Origin: Roridomyces roridus
Lineage: Eukaryota > Basidiomycota > Agaricomycetes > Agaricales > Mycenaceae
Assembly: GCA_029378245.1 (NCBI GenBank)
Contig: JARKIF010000016.1
Coordinates: forward strand, 806,001 to 870,000
Reading direction: 5' to 3'
Length of the DNA: 64,000 nt
Shown here: positions 31,778 through 42,867 of the stretch, in pieces
Layout of the letters: each line of letters starts with the position of its first letter
How positions within the stretch are numbered: position 1 is the stretch's first letter
Made by a program: the position numbers and the translations under genes
Notes under the pieces: model-generated
The model's database searches: none
What the model was told of the DNA's origin: nothing
The model's input: the letters and a program-made list of their open reading frames with translations, nothing else

Positions 31778-34434
31778 ATCTTCCCATTTCTGATGACGAG
31801 AAGTACATTCGCTATCAGTTCCCGGCGCCAACTGCGAGATTCACGGCCGGCAGCACACGCGTTCATTCACGAGATCGTAGTCCCCCCTTGGCCTGTCATT
31901 CTCTGGGTGGCTTTCCGCGTCTTCGGAGGTCAGCAGCCGAGCGCGTTTCTGGATCTCCTGCAAGACCCCGACAACCGAGACATTGTGGTCTGGGAGCCCG
32001 AGGACGCTTTGTACCTGTTCCGATTACTGACTTCTTACAACAATCCCTCTTCCGGGGGCTGGTCCCTATACTCGGCGTGGCGTCAACACATGCTTGAGAT
32101 CAGTCTCCCGGAGTGGTCCTCGATCTGCGCCATGACCCGTGTTGAACTCCGATCTCGCACTGGCAATCACGGAATGGAGTCGCTCTCCGAGTTGAAGCAT
32201 CGATTGTGCACGTTCATCCTTCTTCTTTCGCCCGACAAATTTGTTGTCCCCACAGATATCTTCAAGCCACTGGGAATTCAGACAGACCAGGAACCTTTTT
32301 ACCTTGTTGCCCAGATCATCAACGACCGTGGCAGCCAGCATCTCGACTTGATGCGTTCTTGGATGGCGCCAAGTCCCTCGGAGGAAGCCCCCGAGAAATC
32401 CCAGGTCAACGCGCGGTTTGACTCTATTGATTTTTGGAGTGTCACAAATCTCGAGGGATGGCTAAGCAAACACGGGCATCAAGTCTGCTACGCAGCATTG
32501 CCGAAATCGGGGGCGAGTCTGTTGCAGTGGGTGGAGTACTTGCCTACCCTGGCTCGGTGCACTATTTCTCAGGTACGAAGCCTACTATTCAATACCGTGG
32601 CGAACTTGGCTGATGTGGCAATATCACGAAGCACTTGGTCGCTTACACACTTGCCACCTTGCTCCAACGCTCTGCCAAGGAACGGTAAGTTTCTCATGAA
32701 AGCCTCGCGAGTGCATGCTATCCAACTGTGCCGCAGAGAGTTGGAGGCGTTTCTCCAGATAGTAACCGACTGGGCGAACCAAACGGAATTTCAGTGTATA
32801 ATCGCTTATCCATCGTTCGTTCTCACAATGGTCGATTTTCTGAAGCGATCGTATAACGAGGTGAGGTCCCTTTTATGTACTCGGCGTCTTCATTGCTTCC
32901 ATTTTTCTTAGCCACATTCGGTTGATTTCCACTCGATTTCAACACAAGTTTGTGCGCGTCTGAAAGACGACATCTTCATCGTCACTGCTCGTCTCGTTCG
33001 CCTCTTTGAATACCAGGAGCGTCGTAAAGAGTTTTTGGCATTCCGTGGGGCTGACGCACAGAAGCTATTGGATCTGTTGCAAAATGTATGTCATGCAGTC
33101 CTTTGTCTTCCGCCGCAATTTCCTATTGAATATCTATACCGCCATAGATTCTGGATCATGACCAGTCTCTCGTGGTCAGACCACGACTCTTCGAGGCTTT
33201 GTCCCGGCTCTCGAGCGACTCGGGACTGCATCCTACGTGTTTTGCTCTTTCTGGAATACAGAAAATTGGACATCAAGTCGCCGCTGGAGGGTTCGGCGAC
33301 GTCTGGAAAGGGGTCATAAGTGGACAGAGCATATGCGTCAAAGTGATGCGATTGTTCAAAGAGTGTGATGTCCAGGCGTTATTGAAGGTGTGTGTGCACC
33401 AAATTTCCGTATCCCCTTTTTGAAATGGTTGCAGGAATTCGGCCACGAGGCCCTGATATGGCGCCAACTGTGTCACCCGAATCTTCTACCGTTTTATGGG
33501 TTGTATTATCTGGAGAGCAGACTCTGCATAATTTCCCCGTGGATGGAAAACGGTAATATTCTGGATTATGTGAAGAGCACGAAACCGACGGTCGACCGCT
33601 GCTTGTCTTGGGTCTGTTTGAGATTTTTTTTCAAAGTTGACTCTTCACACTCACCAATTGTTCCTCAGATCTTGGACATAGCCCTCGGTGTTGAATATCT
33701 GCATAAAAACCGGATAGTACACGGCGATTTGAAAGCGGTAGGACTGAGCTTCGCATACACCTGTATTTCTGACACCCGGCGGCAGATTAACATCCTGGTG
33801 ACTCCGTCGCATAGAGCATGCATCGTCGATCTCGGCCTCTCTGCGCTCGCCGAGTCCATTACGCTGCGATTCACTCAAACAACGACGAGAGTCCGCGGGG
33901 GCACTATGCGCTACCAAGCGCCCGAATTGCTCAAGTCAGAGAAACAAAATCATTATGGGTCGGATGTGTACGCTTTTGCTCACGTCTGCTACGAGGTTGG
34001 AGGATCTTAGACTTTTTATATGTGCCCGTTTCGCTGACCGCCGACGGGAGATCCTAACTGGCAATATTCCTTTCTACGAAACTTGCAACGACGCCGTTGT
34101 GATGTTCAAGATTCTGGGTGGTTGCAGACCCGAGCGAATAGCGTCGTGTCGTGGTTCTCGAGTTCTCGACGCACTGTGGGACCTCCTCCAAAGTTGTTGG
34201 CAGGAGGACTTTAAAGAACGGCCGAGAATCGAGGATATCGTGTTGCAACTCGTCGGGTCGTCGATAAATCCGTCGAATACGCAATCGAGCACGGATTGGG
34301 ATGAGAGGTTTAGTTCGAAATTTCGACGGTCGTTGACAGATTCACTTCTGCCCTCGGTGGCTCGGATGGAGTGCATGATATTTGGAGACCAAGAAGGTTT
34401 TTCAAATCTCTTCCCGTCGATGTGGAAGTACTGA
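30366..34434 (+). CDS. Chimeric RING/coiled-coil-kinase gene (K1)
   Basis: Thirteen exons: 30366-30472, 30530-30797, 30859-31145, 31200-31203, 31256-32572, 32632-32684, 32737-32860, 32912-33085, 33148-33387, 33435-33611, 33669-33737, 33786-33995 and 34051-34434; 3414 nt, 1137 residues, open throughout. Residues 1-~390 are the RING (CDLC, CSISCGHVFC, CPLC), coiled coil and acidic/RS tail of the gene at 18957-21376. After about 31777 the frame enters the N-terminal domain shared with K2 and K3 (VVPPWPVILWVAF). A TKL-like kinase domain follows: AAGGFGDVWKG, ICVKVM, HGDLKA, CIVDLGL (DLG where K2 and K3 have DFG), QAPELL, SDVYAFAHVCYE. It replaces the first exon of the K2/K3 family. A kinase with its own RING could couple phosphorylation and ubiquitylation, but this is inference; transcription is unproven. 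Confidence 0.8.
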
Positions 34435-34839
34435 TTGCGCAAAGTGTTGGAATATCGAGTCCGATGCTCACGGGCACACGGCCCTGGTATCCATGAACTT
34501 TCTACCCTATCCTCATAATGCCCCTGCCCTGTCCCCTTCATCCTACTTATTTTAGACTTATTGCTTCCTGATTGCTTCTGAGCCTCGTAGATAGCAGTTC
34601 ATGTACAGGATTTATACTCGTAGACACGAATGAATCCCCTGCGCATTTGCGAGGGTCTTCTACCAATACCCGACTCGAGGATGTGGACACCTTGATTCCA
34701 ACACAAAGGGTGCAGAACATGTTTGCCATTGGCTGAATCTTGCACGAGCCATTGAGAAGGAAGTATCGGTCGGAAAACCAGCAGCCGGTTTTAAAGTACA
34801 GTATCACTCTTGTCATGGTAAACAATACAAAAAATCGAA
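34435..34839. other. Short intergenic, convergent 3' ends
   Basis: K1 and the glycosidase-like gene converge here. No feature seen. Confidence 0.5.
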
Positions 34840-37325
34840 CTACATGGCTTTGCTCATTCCCTCCGCCCGGACGTTCCACCCCTCAGCAGGGAACCCAGGC
34901 GCAGTACCGTTGCTGCCATCCCATCCCTCTGCCATCATCGCAATCGCATACAATAAACCACCTGAGCCAGGGAAATACGGCGTCGGCACCCTATATTATA
35001 TATCCCGTCAACCACAATTTCAATGCCACAAAAAGAATCTCACCTGACACCGCCAACGGGCATCCCAGCGTCGTCAAACTGGAACAACGGATGCAAGAGC
35101 CACTCGATGGCTTGTTCCTGTTCGCCGATACGCGCTGCGGACATTGCCAGCAGAGGAAAATCCCACCCCCATACGTTTGAAATATTCCACGCCCCCCAAA
35201 CTTTCTCCGTCGTCAATTTCGAAGTCTGTAAATCCAAACCTGGGGTCTCAGGCAGCCAAGCCATACAACCCCGCCAGCGCCGGATGGTCGTTGATATAAG
35301 TTGGGTCCGTCCAAAAGTCGTCTTCGACATCTTCGAACACTTTGTATGTTCCATTATTCACGGGTAGCGGTGCCAAACCCTCCTTGACCGTCGTCCAAGC
35401 CTGTGGAACTGGGCTCCCCGAGGCGCTGCATCCATTCCTCGGCAATGCCAAGTCCAAGACGCCAATAAGCCAATTCAAAGGCGGGGTTGTACGTGTTATT
35501 GTAATTGTTGTCCTCAGCCACGACATAAAGTGGTGGTCCGAGGTCGTAGAAGCCTGTCGTGGTGTTGAACCACGCAAAGGTAGCCATCCAGTCTGCCGTG
35601 TTGCGCACTACGGCTTCCCATTTTTTGAGTGTGGATAGGGTAGGGTTGGCGCGGTATTCGTAGTTGGCGAAGACGAGGGGGTGAGGTTGTTGCCAGATCA
35701 GGAGCTTTGATGGGGGATTTCAACTTGGTCGGGTTTGTAAGCTAGCTACGCACCTCATTAATTTGCCCAGGTGCGGAGCGGCCTTTGAACTTGTATGAGA
35801 TTGGGCCGGACGAACAGGACTCGACTGACCTGACGGGTCGCTCATCTTACCCCACCGCGCACCAGTCGGCCATCCTTGCTGGACTTGCGCGCGCTGGATA
35901 GGACGTTTCGAGGAATCGATCATACACGCTACTCGAGCGGAGGAGCAGGTCCCAAGTTGTTCCATAGCGCCCAGTGTTGACAGTGCCAGAAATACATCTC
36001 GAGGTGGAATTTCCTACCAAGCCAAATTTCAATCCAAGACTGACGTGGGTTGCTTTCGACTTACCCATACTACACGACGGAATTCCGACGAAGTCAGTGA
36101 TTTTCCCGGGAGGTTGATGAAGCAGCCTACCCAACCGTCATTCACCAGTCCGCTCTGGAATTCAATGAGCATAATGCGGTCGTGGTTGTTCCGGACTGAC
36201 CTCCTGCGGCGGAAAATCCCCAGCCTCGTTGACTCGCATCAGATATCTTGACAAAATAATGCGCCGCTGAAGTTCATCCGCCCTAGGGTCACTCGAACCG
36301 GTAAAGACGTCGACAAAGCCCGAACCCATCCAATACTCTTCCCAAACCTCCGCCGAGGAGCTGCTGATTTCGGCTGGAGAAAGTACGGATGCAGGCGGCG
36401 TGAGTCCCCAAGCTGTGGACAGTGCGAATACACTGGACTCTTTGTTGGTGGGGTGAATTGTGTACCGATGGGCGGTGGGCGAATCCCGCGTAATGGTGAA
36501 TGCGTCGCCGCCGAGAGATGTTACAAAAGTCGAGTTGACGAGGGTGTGTGCGATTTCGGCTGTGATGCTGCCGCGCGTGGTTGTGTTGAGGGTGGTCGTG
36601 TGGATAGAGGCGTTGTTCCACGTCCCAACGAATGGGTCGCTGAACTTGAGGCTTCCTGAAAGTGTGTCAGTGCGGTTGTTTTCAAAAGAAGTCGAAGCGC
36701 ACCGTCATTCCAGGGAAAGTCGACGAAGAGACCCAACTGCCCGCTCTTCAACAACGGTGAGGAAATGGTCACACCGACGTTATCCACCGTCTGCGCAGAA
36801 ACCTGTCGTAACCTGAACCGGCACACCCTGAAATTGAAACTTGCTGGTCAGAGTCCCCGTCCAGAGGTCGAGTTCCTGTTCAACCGCAGTCAAATCCGCT
36901 TCCGTCACATTCAAAACCTCTCCACTCTGAGACCGGAAAACCAATCCCACCGCGCCCAAGTTGACTCGATTGGGATTTGAAATCATCCACTGCTGCATCG
37001 GCTGTGCGCCATTGAACATGTACTCGACAAGCCGGCCATGGTTGTCCAAGCTGACGCCGGTGTAGTCGAGCACGTCCTCGAGCGACATACCAGTCGGGAA
37101 CGAGTCGTTCTTCCACCCCCAGGTCGACATGATGGCCCATGGCTGCAGAGTTTGGAGGCCGGTGATGTCCGCGCCAAAGGCAAAATTGCCGTTGCCGACC
37201 TGGATGGGCGTCGTCGAGCTGGAGGCGTTGCGGGTAGGGTTGTACCGCGCGACGAGTGAGTGGCGGTCGATTTGGCTCGCGGACGCGCAGAGGGCGCATA
37301 GAGAGGTTATCAAGGGGGCGCGCAT
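34840..37325 (-). CDS. Secreted six-hairpin glycosidase-like protein (frame broken by single-base overcalls)
   Basis: The start at 37325 gives a signal peptide (MRAPLITSLCALCASASQ). Segments typical of the alpha/alpha six-hairpin fold follow on the minus strand: NGNFAFGADITGLQTL, WAIMSTWGWKNDS, KFHLEMYFWHCQHWALW, GWPTGARWGKMSDP, LLIWQQPHPLVFANYEY, FELAYWRLGLGIAEEW, WGWDFPLLAMSAARIG, then a C-terminal GGLLYAIAMMAEGW to the stop at 34840. The residues joining them are in frame only if about five extra bases are ignored (near 36802, 35954, 35895, 35411 and 35258). Each duplicates its neighbour, so sequencing error is likelier than decay. Several short introns and a 5-nt exon (36065-36069) are needed. 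It probably acts on plant or fungal cell-wall glycans; substrate and GH family number are not assigned. Confidence 0.68.
36065..36069 (-). other. 5-nt microexon (TATGG) of the glycosidase-like gene
   Basis: The exon ending GGTTGG joins TATGG and then GAAATTC to give the W-Y-G-K-F-H-L-E core. It is flanked by GTGTAG and GTAAGT. Skipping it shifts the frame. Confidence 0.7.
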
Positions 37326-37479
37326 CTTGGGCGATTTGGGGCCGTTCGGAGAAGTCTTGTCTATATGTATGGCTCCAGTCGGTGCGGGCCGGGAGGGCTT
37401 GTGACCGCGATGACGGCGACCGGAAGCAAGGTCATGTGGGCAGTTTCGCGAAAACATGTTCTCATTTCATCCTATAGCG

Positions 37480-38191
37480 TCAAGTAACATAGGAACCACC
37501 TGCGGCGTCGTACACTCGCGTTGCACGTCCTTCAAGATATTTTCGACTCGACGAGAACGCGCCTCGCTCCTCGACCAATTCGCGTCCATTCTCTTCCAAA
37601 TGTTGTGCCAATTCTAACGCTGATTAGTCTCGATGAAAGAGAAAGGGCCGGAAAACACACCTGGACCTCTCAAGTGAAGAATTTCATCTTCCGCAGACAG
37701 CTGCCGAAGCCTCTTCTCAATCTCCTTGCACCGGAAAACCGACATGGTGATTTGTCGACGCGTATCCCAATACTCTCGTGTAAGCAGTTGGACGTTGAGC
37801 ATCTTGGCTTGTTTCGCAGGATCAGCGTTCACGCGTAGTATTCCAGCGCCGGGCTGGGGTGTGGATGGAGGTGCAGGTGGGACTGGTACTGCAGGAACGT
37901 ATTCGTTGGACGCGTCTCGGGTCTCGAGTGCGGCGAAGGCTGAGTTGTCGAAAGCCCGAGCTGCTTGCGCGTCAAGTTCACCAGGCTCGAGAGATAAATC
38001 GTTGGGATCGACTTGGGACCTTTGCATTGACACCATGAGCCTTGTACCCTCCAGTGGCTCAAATTTCGTACCAAGAACGCGACCTCTTTTTGCCAGCAGA
38101 GATTTTGGAACTGCGGAAGAAGGAAAATCAGTGGTTGCAGTCAGGAAATAGGTGCTGCATACCCGCTGGAAGCCACAAGCACGCCGGGCAT
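37480..38191 (-). CDS. Small protein with charged helical C-terminus, unknown function
   Basis: Exons 38191-38163, then 38085 (or 38110)-37661 and 37613-37480; 588 nt, 195 residues with the first choice. The better acceptor CCGCAG at 38111 is in frame only if one A of the AAAA run at 38103-38106 is an overcall, like those in both neighbouring genes. Middle: acidic/proline linker (VPAVPVPPAPPSTP). End: a charged helical stretch (TRRQITMSVFRCKEIEKRLR, ELAQHLEENGRELVEER) likely to form a coiled coil. I do not recognise the family. It is divergent from ribokinase, with 69 bp between the start codons. Confidence 0.55.
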
Positions 38192-38260
38192 GTCGTTCGT
38201 CTCAAAAGAATTTAGCCGGCCATCAGCGATCAAAGTTTCGGATCTGTCTTTCCGTCCTCC
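38192..38260. promoter_or_regulatory. 69-bp bidirectional promoter (small coiled-coil gene / ribokinase)
   Basis: Only 69 bp separate the two divergent start codons, if both are correct. Confidence 0.45.
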
Positions 38261-39439
38261 ATGCCCGCGCGTTGTCTGGTTAGAGGCTCAATTAGTGTGT
38301 ACCAACCCACAGATCCTTCCAAGTCCACTGAGCGTCCGCGATAGACGTCGACGAGTTCTTCCAAGGCAAGTGTGACGATTCCTTCCACGCACACGACCAA
38401 CGGCATCGACGCAGTCAAGGACATCGTCCGACCTGGGGAAACCATCTCATCCACGGAGCTCGTCAAGCGCGCTGGTGGCAAGGGTGCGAACCAAGCCGTC
38501 GCATTGGGCCGTGCTGGCGCGATCGTGGATTTGGTCGGGGCAGTCGGGGCAAGATGGCGTCTGGGTCCGTGACGAGCTGCAAGGGGCCGGTGTCGGCGTG
38601 GAGGGGGTATCCATCGCCCATGTGAGTGCCAGATGTTTTCCGGGTCTTAATCCCCGTTGATGAATTGGCGCAGGAGAACACCGGGCGGGCAATCATACAA
38701 GTGACGGAACTCGGTGAGAACAGCATCATCCTCTTCAAGGGTGCCAACTACGCGTCCATTCCGCCCCGCCCGATTCACCCCGACACGACTCACATTGTCT
38801 TGCAAAATGAGATTCCTTTGGAATCAACCATCGAGTACCTTTCCCTCGCCGCCCCGAAAATCTCGACGATATTCAACCCATCTCCCATGCCCGACGCCCG
38901 AACAACTCAAGACCTTTCCCTGGAACCAACTTACATGGCTCATCCTCAACAGCGGCGAGGCATTCGACCTTTGCTCCGCGCTCGGACTTGAGATGACCAA
39001 CTTGAATAAACCTGACCCATCGGTTTCCGCCCGGGCCGCTGCCAAACCCCTACTCTCACTCCTCGCCGCACACCTACCTACGACGAACATCGTGTGCACC
39101 CTCGGCGCACACGGGGTCCTCGCCAATCTCACGCTCCTCGCAGCGACGATTCACATCCCTGCGGCCGAACTGCAGGGTAGCGAGCGAGATACCACAGGAG
39201 CGGGGGATTGTTTTACTGGGTATATGGTTGCTGGGTTGATGAGCTTGGAAGCAAAGAACGCGACGCCCACGGCTGCGGATTATGTTGCTGTGCTCAGGCG
39301 AGCGACGCAGGTTAGTTTTACATAAATTTATCTGTCAGTCAAAGTTGAACCTTTTTAGGCCGCTGGGATGTGCGTCGAAAAGGCTGGAGCTTTGGCGAGT
39401 ATTCCACTGGGTTCAGAAGTAGATGCTCGTTTGGGTTAG
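38261..39439 (+). CDS. RBK1: Ribokinase (two single-base overcalls break the frame)
   Basis: Exons 38261-38294, 38345-38365, 38415-38621, 38674-39310 and 39359-39439. PfkB-family features: RGSINVDEFF at the N-terminus, the substrate motif KRAGGKGANQAVALGRAGA, and the anion-hole/catalytic motif DTTGAGDCFTGYM. It phosphorylates ribose at O5 with ATP. The second intron begins with GC (CAAG|GCAAGT), a GC-AG intron. Two extra bases, one in GGGG (38546-38549) and one in CCC (38890-38892), each shift the frame by +1. Removing one base from each makes exons 3 and 4 phase-correct, so the gene is probably intact in the organism. As given, translation stops near 38572. Confidence 0.82.
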
Positions 39440-39549
39440 AAGAATCTTCGGTGGTGGTCGAATGTAAAATTATTCAACATATTTTGCTCGCAGAGAAAAC
39501 AAAACACCGGAAAGATTTGACACAAATACACATCCTTGGAACTACTTTT

Positions 39550-41339
39550 TCAAGCTGGGTCCCACAGCAAATCATTCAGTGGCACATCCAACTGCCTGGC
39601 CAACGCCGCAGCCGTCAAATATGAAATCCCGCACTTGAACGTCGGCGCATCCAATTTATCCGGCGCAGACGTCCGATGTAAGAGTCCAATGTCGCTCAAT
39701 TCCACAATCTGCATGCGATCAGTCTGGGTAGTGCAGTTGGAACCCCAAAAAATCGTACAGTGTTGTAAGTCCCCACACGTGCGCTCTCTATATCGGTTCG
39801 CTCCCCGGGAATGGTGTATTCAGGAGCTGGGAGTCGGTTGTCGACGTCGTTTTCCTCCAGTAACGCGCCAAAGATCGCGATAAGCCTGTCTAGTGGGAAA
39901 GGGTTGGGTCCGAGGACTCGCTGAGGAGGCTATACAGTCGTCAGTCGCTGCAAAGTAATGAACCAACTACGCACCTTGGCCGTCCCACCCCCTCTCGCAG
40001 TCCTATACGCCCTTCGCTTCCGCTTCTTCTCATCCAGCCCACGCCCAAACATCCGCAAATCCTTGTTGGCTGGATTTGTCGACGCGAGGTACGCAGCGAC
40101 GAGGAGGAACTTTGACATGCGAGGCAGATCGCCAATCTTATCATCCCCAACCGCAGCATCCACCTCACCCCCGTCCGCTCCAGGTAGCGGTTGCGTTTGA
40201 TTTGGCGGCTTCATGAGGAGATCTGCTTCGGGGCAATTCGAGGCGGCCCAGTTGGTGGCATGGTCGAGTCGTGGGTACAGTGTGTTGAGAGCGGCAGCAA
40301 AGGAGGGTTTGAAGATTCGGATGAGGCGCATCCGAACGTCTTCGCGGGGGAGGCTTAGTCCGCTGTCGTCGTGTTCTGTGTCCATGTCGACATCCTCCCC
40401 GCGGCGCTTGTACGCGTCCAGGACTGGCTGGACGAACCCGGGCCAACGGGCTGCAGCGATATACTGCAGTTCGTTGGGGTCTTGGACGTACAAAAGACAG
40501 CTGTCGAGCAAGACAGATATAAATTGTGCGTAAAAAGGGCGCAGAGTGGGATGATATGGATTTGGTTCTTCGATTTGCGAAGAGGTGCGATCGAATGCAG
40601 ACAAGAGCCGCCGTTCCAGGGCTATTGCAGTGAATTTCAAACCTAGAAGTGGAAATGAAGGACGTACCTTCTTTGTTTAGCGGCGCGACATCGACATAAT
40701 ATGGATCCGGCGACCCTCCAAAAGCAGGTCGCATATCCTCCCATGGGACTTCGGAGATGAAGACCACACTCAATTGGAGGTCGGTCTGCAAGAGAAGTCA
40801 GTATCCGACCGGTAGAACAGAAAAGTACTCACCAGTTCCGCCAGTCGAGTCAGTGGCACGACAAGATCAGCCATTTCCTGCAGCCGCTCGGCGCGCTCGA
40901 CGACAATGACAATCTGCGCGTCCTCCTCGTCCACCAGATCCTCCTGCATCTGCTTGGCCTTGCCCTTTTTGGAACTGGAGGAGCGATTGTGCGATTTCAC
41001 GGCTTTCAAGCCGTGGAAGAAGCCATCGAGGCTGTCATTCCACCGCTCCTCGCCCCAATTGGTGCAGCCCTCCTCCCACTTGACAGTCCACCCGGCGAGT
41101 TGATTTATTATCGTGTCGTAGAGAATCCGTGGAGTAAAGCAGGCGACCGCGTTGACTTGAGCGTGATTGACGCGAAAAGAGGATGCGTTCGCGAGTGTGG
41201 AGAGGACAGAATTGACGACCGAGGCCGTTGTCCGGGGTGAAACAGGGTCGTTGACATAGACGAAAGGTGGGGCGCGTGCAGAGAAGATCGAGGAGATATC
41301 TGCCGCTAGCTGTTCGTAGCCTGCGGTTTCGGAGGACAT
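39550..41339 (-). CDS. ORC5: Origin recognition complex subunit 5
   Basis: Exons 41339-40833, 40785-40668, 40642-39975, 39929-39777 and 39723-39550; 1620 nt, 539 residues. The N-terminal AAA+-like half has FVYVNDPVSPRTTASVVNSVL where a Walker A would lie, but G-x4-GK-S/T is missing; the Walker B-like IVIVVERAERL and sensor-like LSVVFISEVPWED are present. The C-terminal ORC5 signature is clear: LPRMSKFLLVAAYLASTNP, RMFGRG, KKRKRR, and a winged-helix end (RLIAIFGALLEE, LHRTSAPDKLDAPTFKCGIS). It acts in replication origin binding and pre-replicative complex loading in the nucleus. It is divergent from the F-box gene (73 bp). Confidence 0.9.
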
Positions 41340-41412
41340 GGTCGAGAAGAGAGCGTGTCTTTGTCACGTGTCGATCTCCGACTTGTCTCTCGTCATCTTC
41401 GCTTGCTATTTC
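41340..41412. promoter_or_regulatory. 73-bp bidirectional promoter (ORC5 / F-box)
   Basis: Divergent start codons at 41339 and 41413 leave 73 bp for both promoters. Confidence 0.55.
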
Positions 41413-42626
41413 ATGCCTCCGAGAAAGTCTCGTCGCCTCCAGACGCCCGAGGACAATACCGAGTGCGCAGAGGTAGCCCCCAGTCCTCCCAAAGCCCGTG
41501 GACCAGACCCCAACGCTTCCCTCGCGCTGGTGCAGCTCCCCCCTGAGCTTTTCGACGCCATTATCGAGCATTTCGTGACTCTACCAACGACCTACTACTA
41601 CGACACCTCCGATATACCTGATCCTCAATACTTTGAACGCACCGACGCGCTCACTGCGTTGTCTCAGACGTGCAGAGCTCTCCGAGAGATCACGCTCCAC
41701 CGACTTTGGGCGCAACTCGACATATGCAGGGTGCCGCCCAAATATCGGGCCTCTTGGTACAAGTATGTCATGTCCGCGATGGAGCGCAAGGCCAATGGAA
41801 TGGCCACGTCCCCTGTCCGACACCATGTCCGGTAAGTAGGCCCCACTCGAACCTATATACCTCACGGCTCACGCGTTCCATAGCTCTCTAACTTTGATAT
41901 TCTCCAAGTCGAAACCCGACGCCGCGCTTGCCGCACTTTGGAAGATGCTCCCCCAACTCCCCAACCTCCGCAAAATCCATGTCATCAATCTCAAAACGCC
42001 TGGCTTCGCCAAATCGCTCACGGAGTCGAATCTCGACAAGTTTGAGCTGTCCGAGGTGACGACGCTGTTCCTTCCAACCGAAGGCAGTATCTTCCAAAAG
42101 CTCTGCCCCAACGCGACACATATTCGGTGTGTCGGAGGGAATGGCGCCTCCTTGCTGTCGGCGTTGACAGCCAAGACGGAGCGCTTGGACGGGATGCTCG
42201 ACTGGACGGATTTAAAGGTCATCCAGCGTGAGTCTCTCGCTTCCCTCCATTCATCTCACCGAGTCACTTCCCCTAAAAGGCCTCATCAAAAATGCGCCCA
42301 ATCTCAAATCCCTCGAACTCCGACGCCCCGTAAACAACGGCCTGGGCATCGAATCGCAGCGCTACGCTCCCGTCGAGTGGGCACAAGCCATCCCCAAGCT
42401 CGCTGGGCTCAAGAAACTCGCTGAGCTGACGCTGACGTTCCCCGACTCGGTCGAAGGACCCGGGGACCAAGCCTCTATCGACGCTGCCCGGGCTCTGATG
42501 CGGATTACTTCTGGCCCATTTCCAGTGGAGAGGCGGTTGGTCATTCGAAGGGTACTTGCCCCGCATTATGTGAGACCGGACGTCCATCAGGATTGTGTGC
42601 ATAGCTCGGTAGTTGAGACATTTTAG
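41413..42626 (+). CDS. F-box protein with LRR-like C-terminus
   Basis: Exons 41413-41831, 41884-42227 and 42280-42626. After a short basic/proline leader, an F-box-like motif LPPELFDAIIEHFV lies near residue 40, then ALSQTCRALREITLHRLWAQL. Leucine-rich strands follow (LPNLRKIHVINL, APNLKSLELRRP, KLAELTLTFPDS). Such proteins are substrate receptors of SCF ubiquitin ligases in fungi. The 3' end is uncertain: sequence at 42627-42830 looks partly coding-like and could be a further exon. Degenerate pieces of this gene occur at 44790, 50971, 56729 and 61347. Confidence 0.75.
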
Positions 42627-42867
42627 TGTTTGTGACGAATGCGAGGAGCGGATACGGTTTCTGGAATGGAGGCAGTGGCTTGTCTTCACAGAGCTATCGC
42701 CATCTCAGGTGAGGCTGATGCAAAGAAAGAACATATGTTTTGTTGGAATGCTCGGGAGCGTGGACTACTGGATACATGTGAACTACCTGGAATGTTATGC
42801 GATACATGTAGTGTATTATGCGTGGATATGAATGAGGAGTGTGAGCAAGCAAAGGAAGCTTCAAGCT

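Noticed and set aside
38230..38481. Minus-strand frame over the ribokinase start
   Set aside because: It is the shadow of ribokinase exons 1-3, whose splice phases and motifs are clear.
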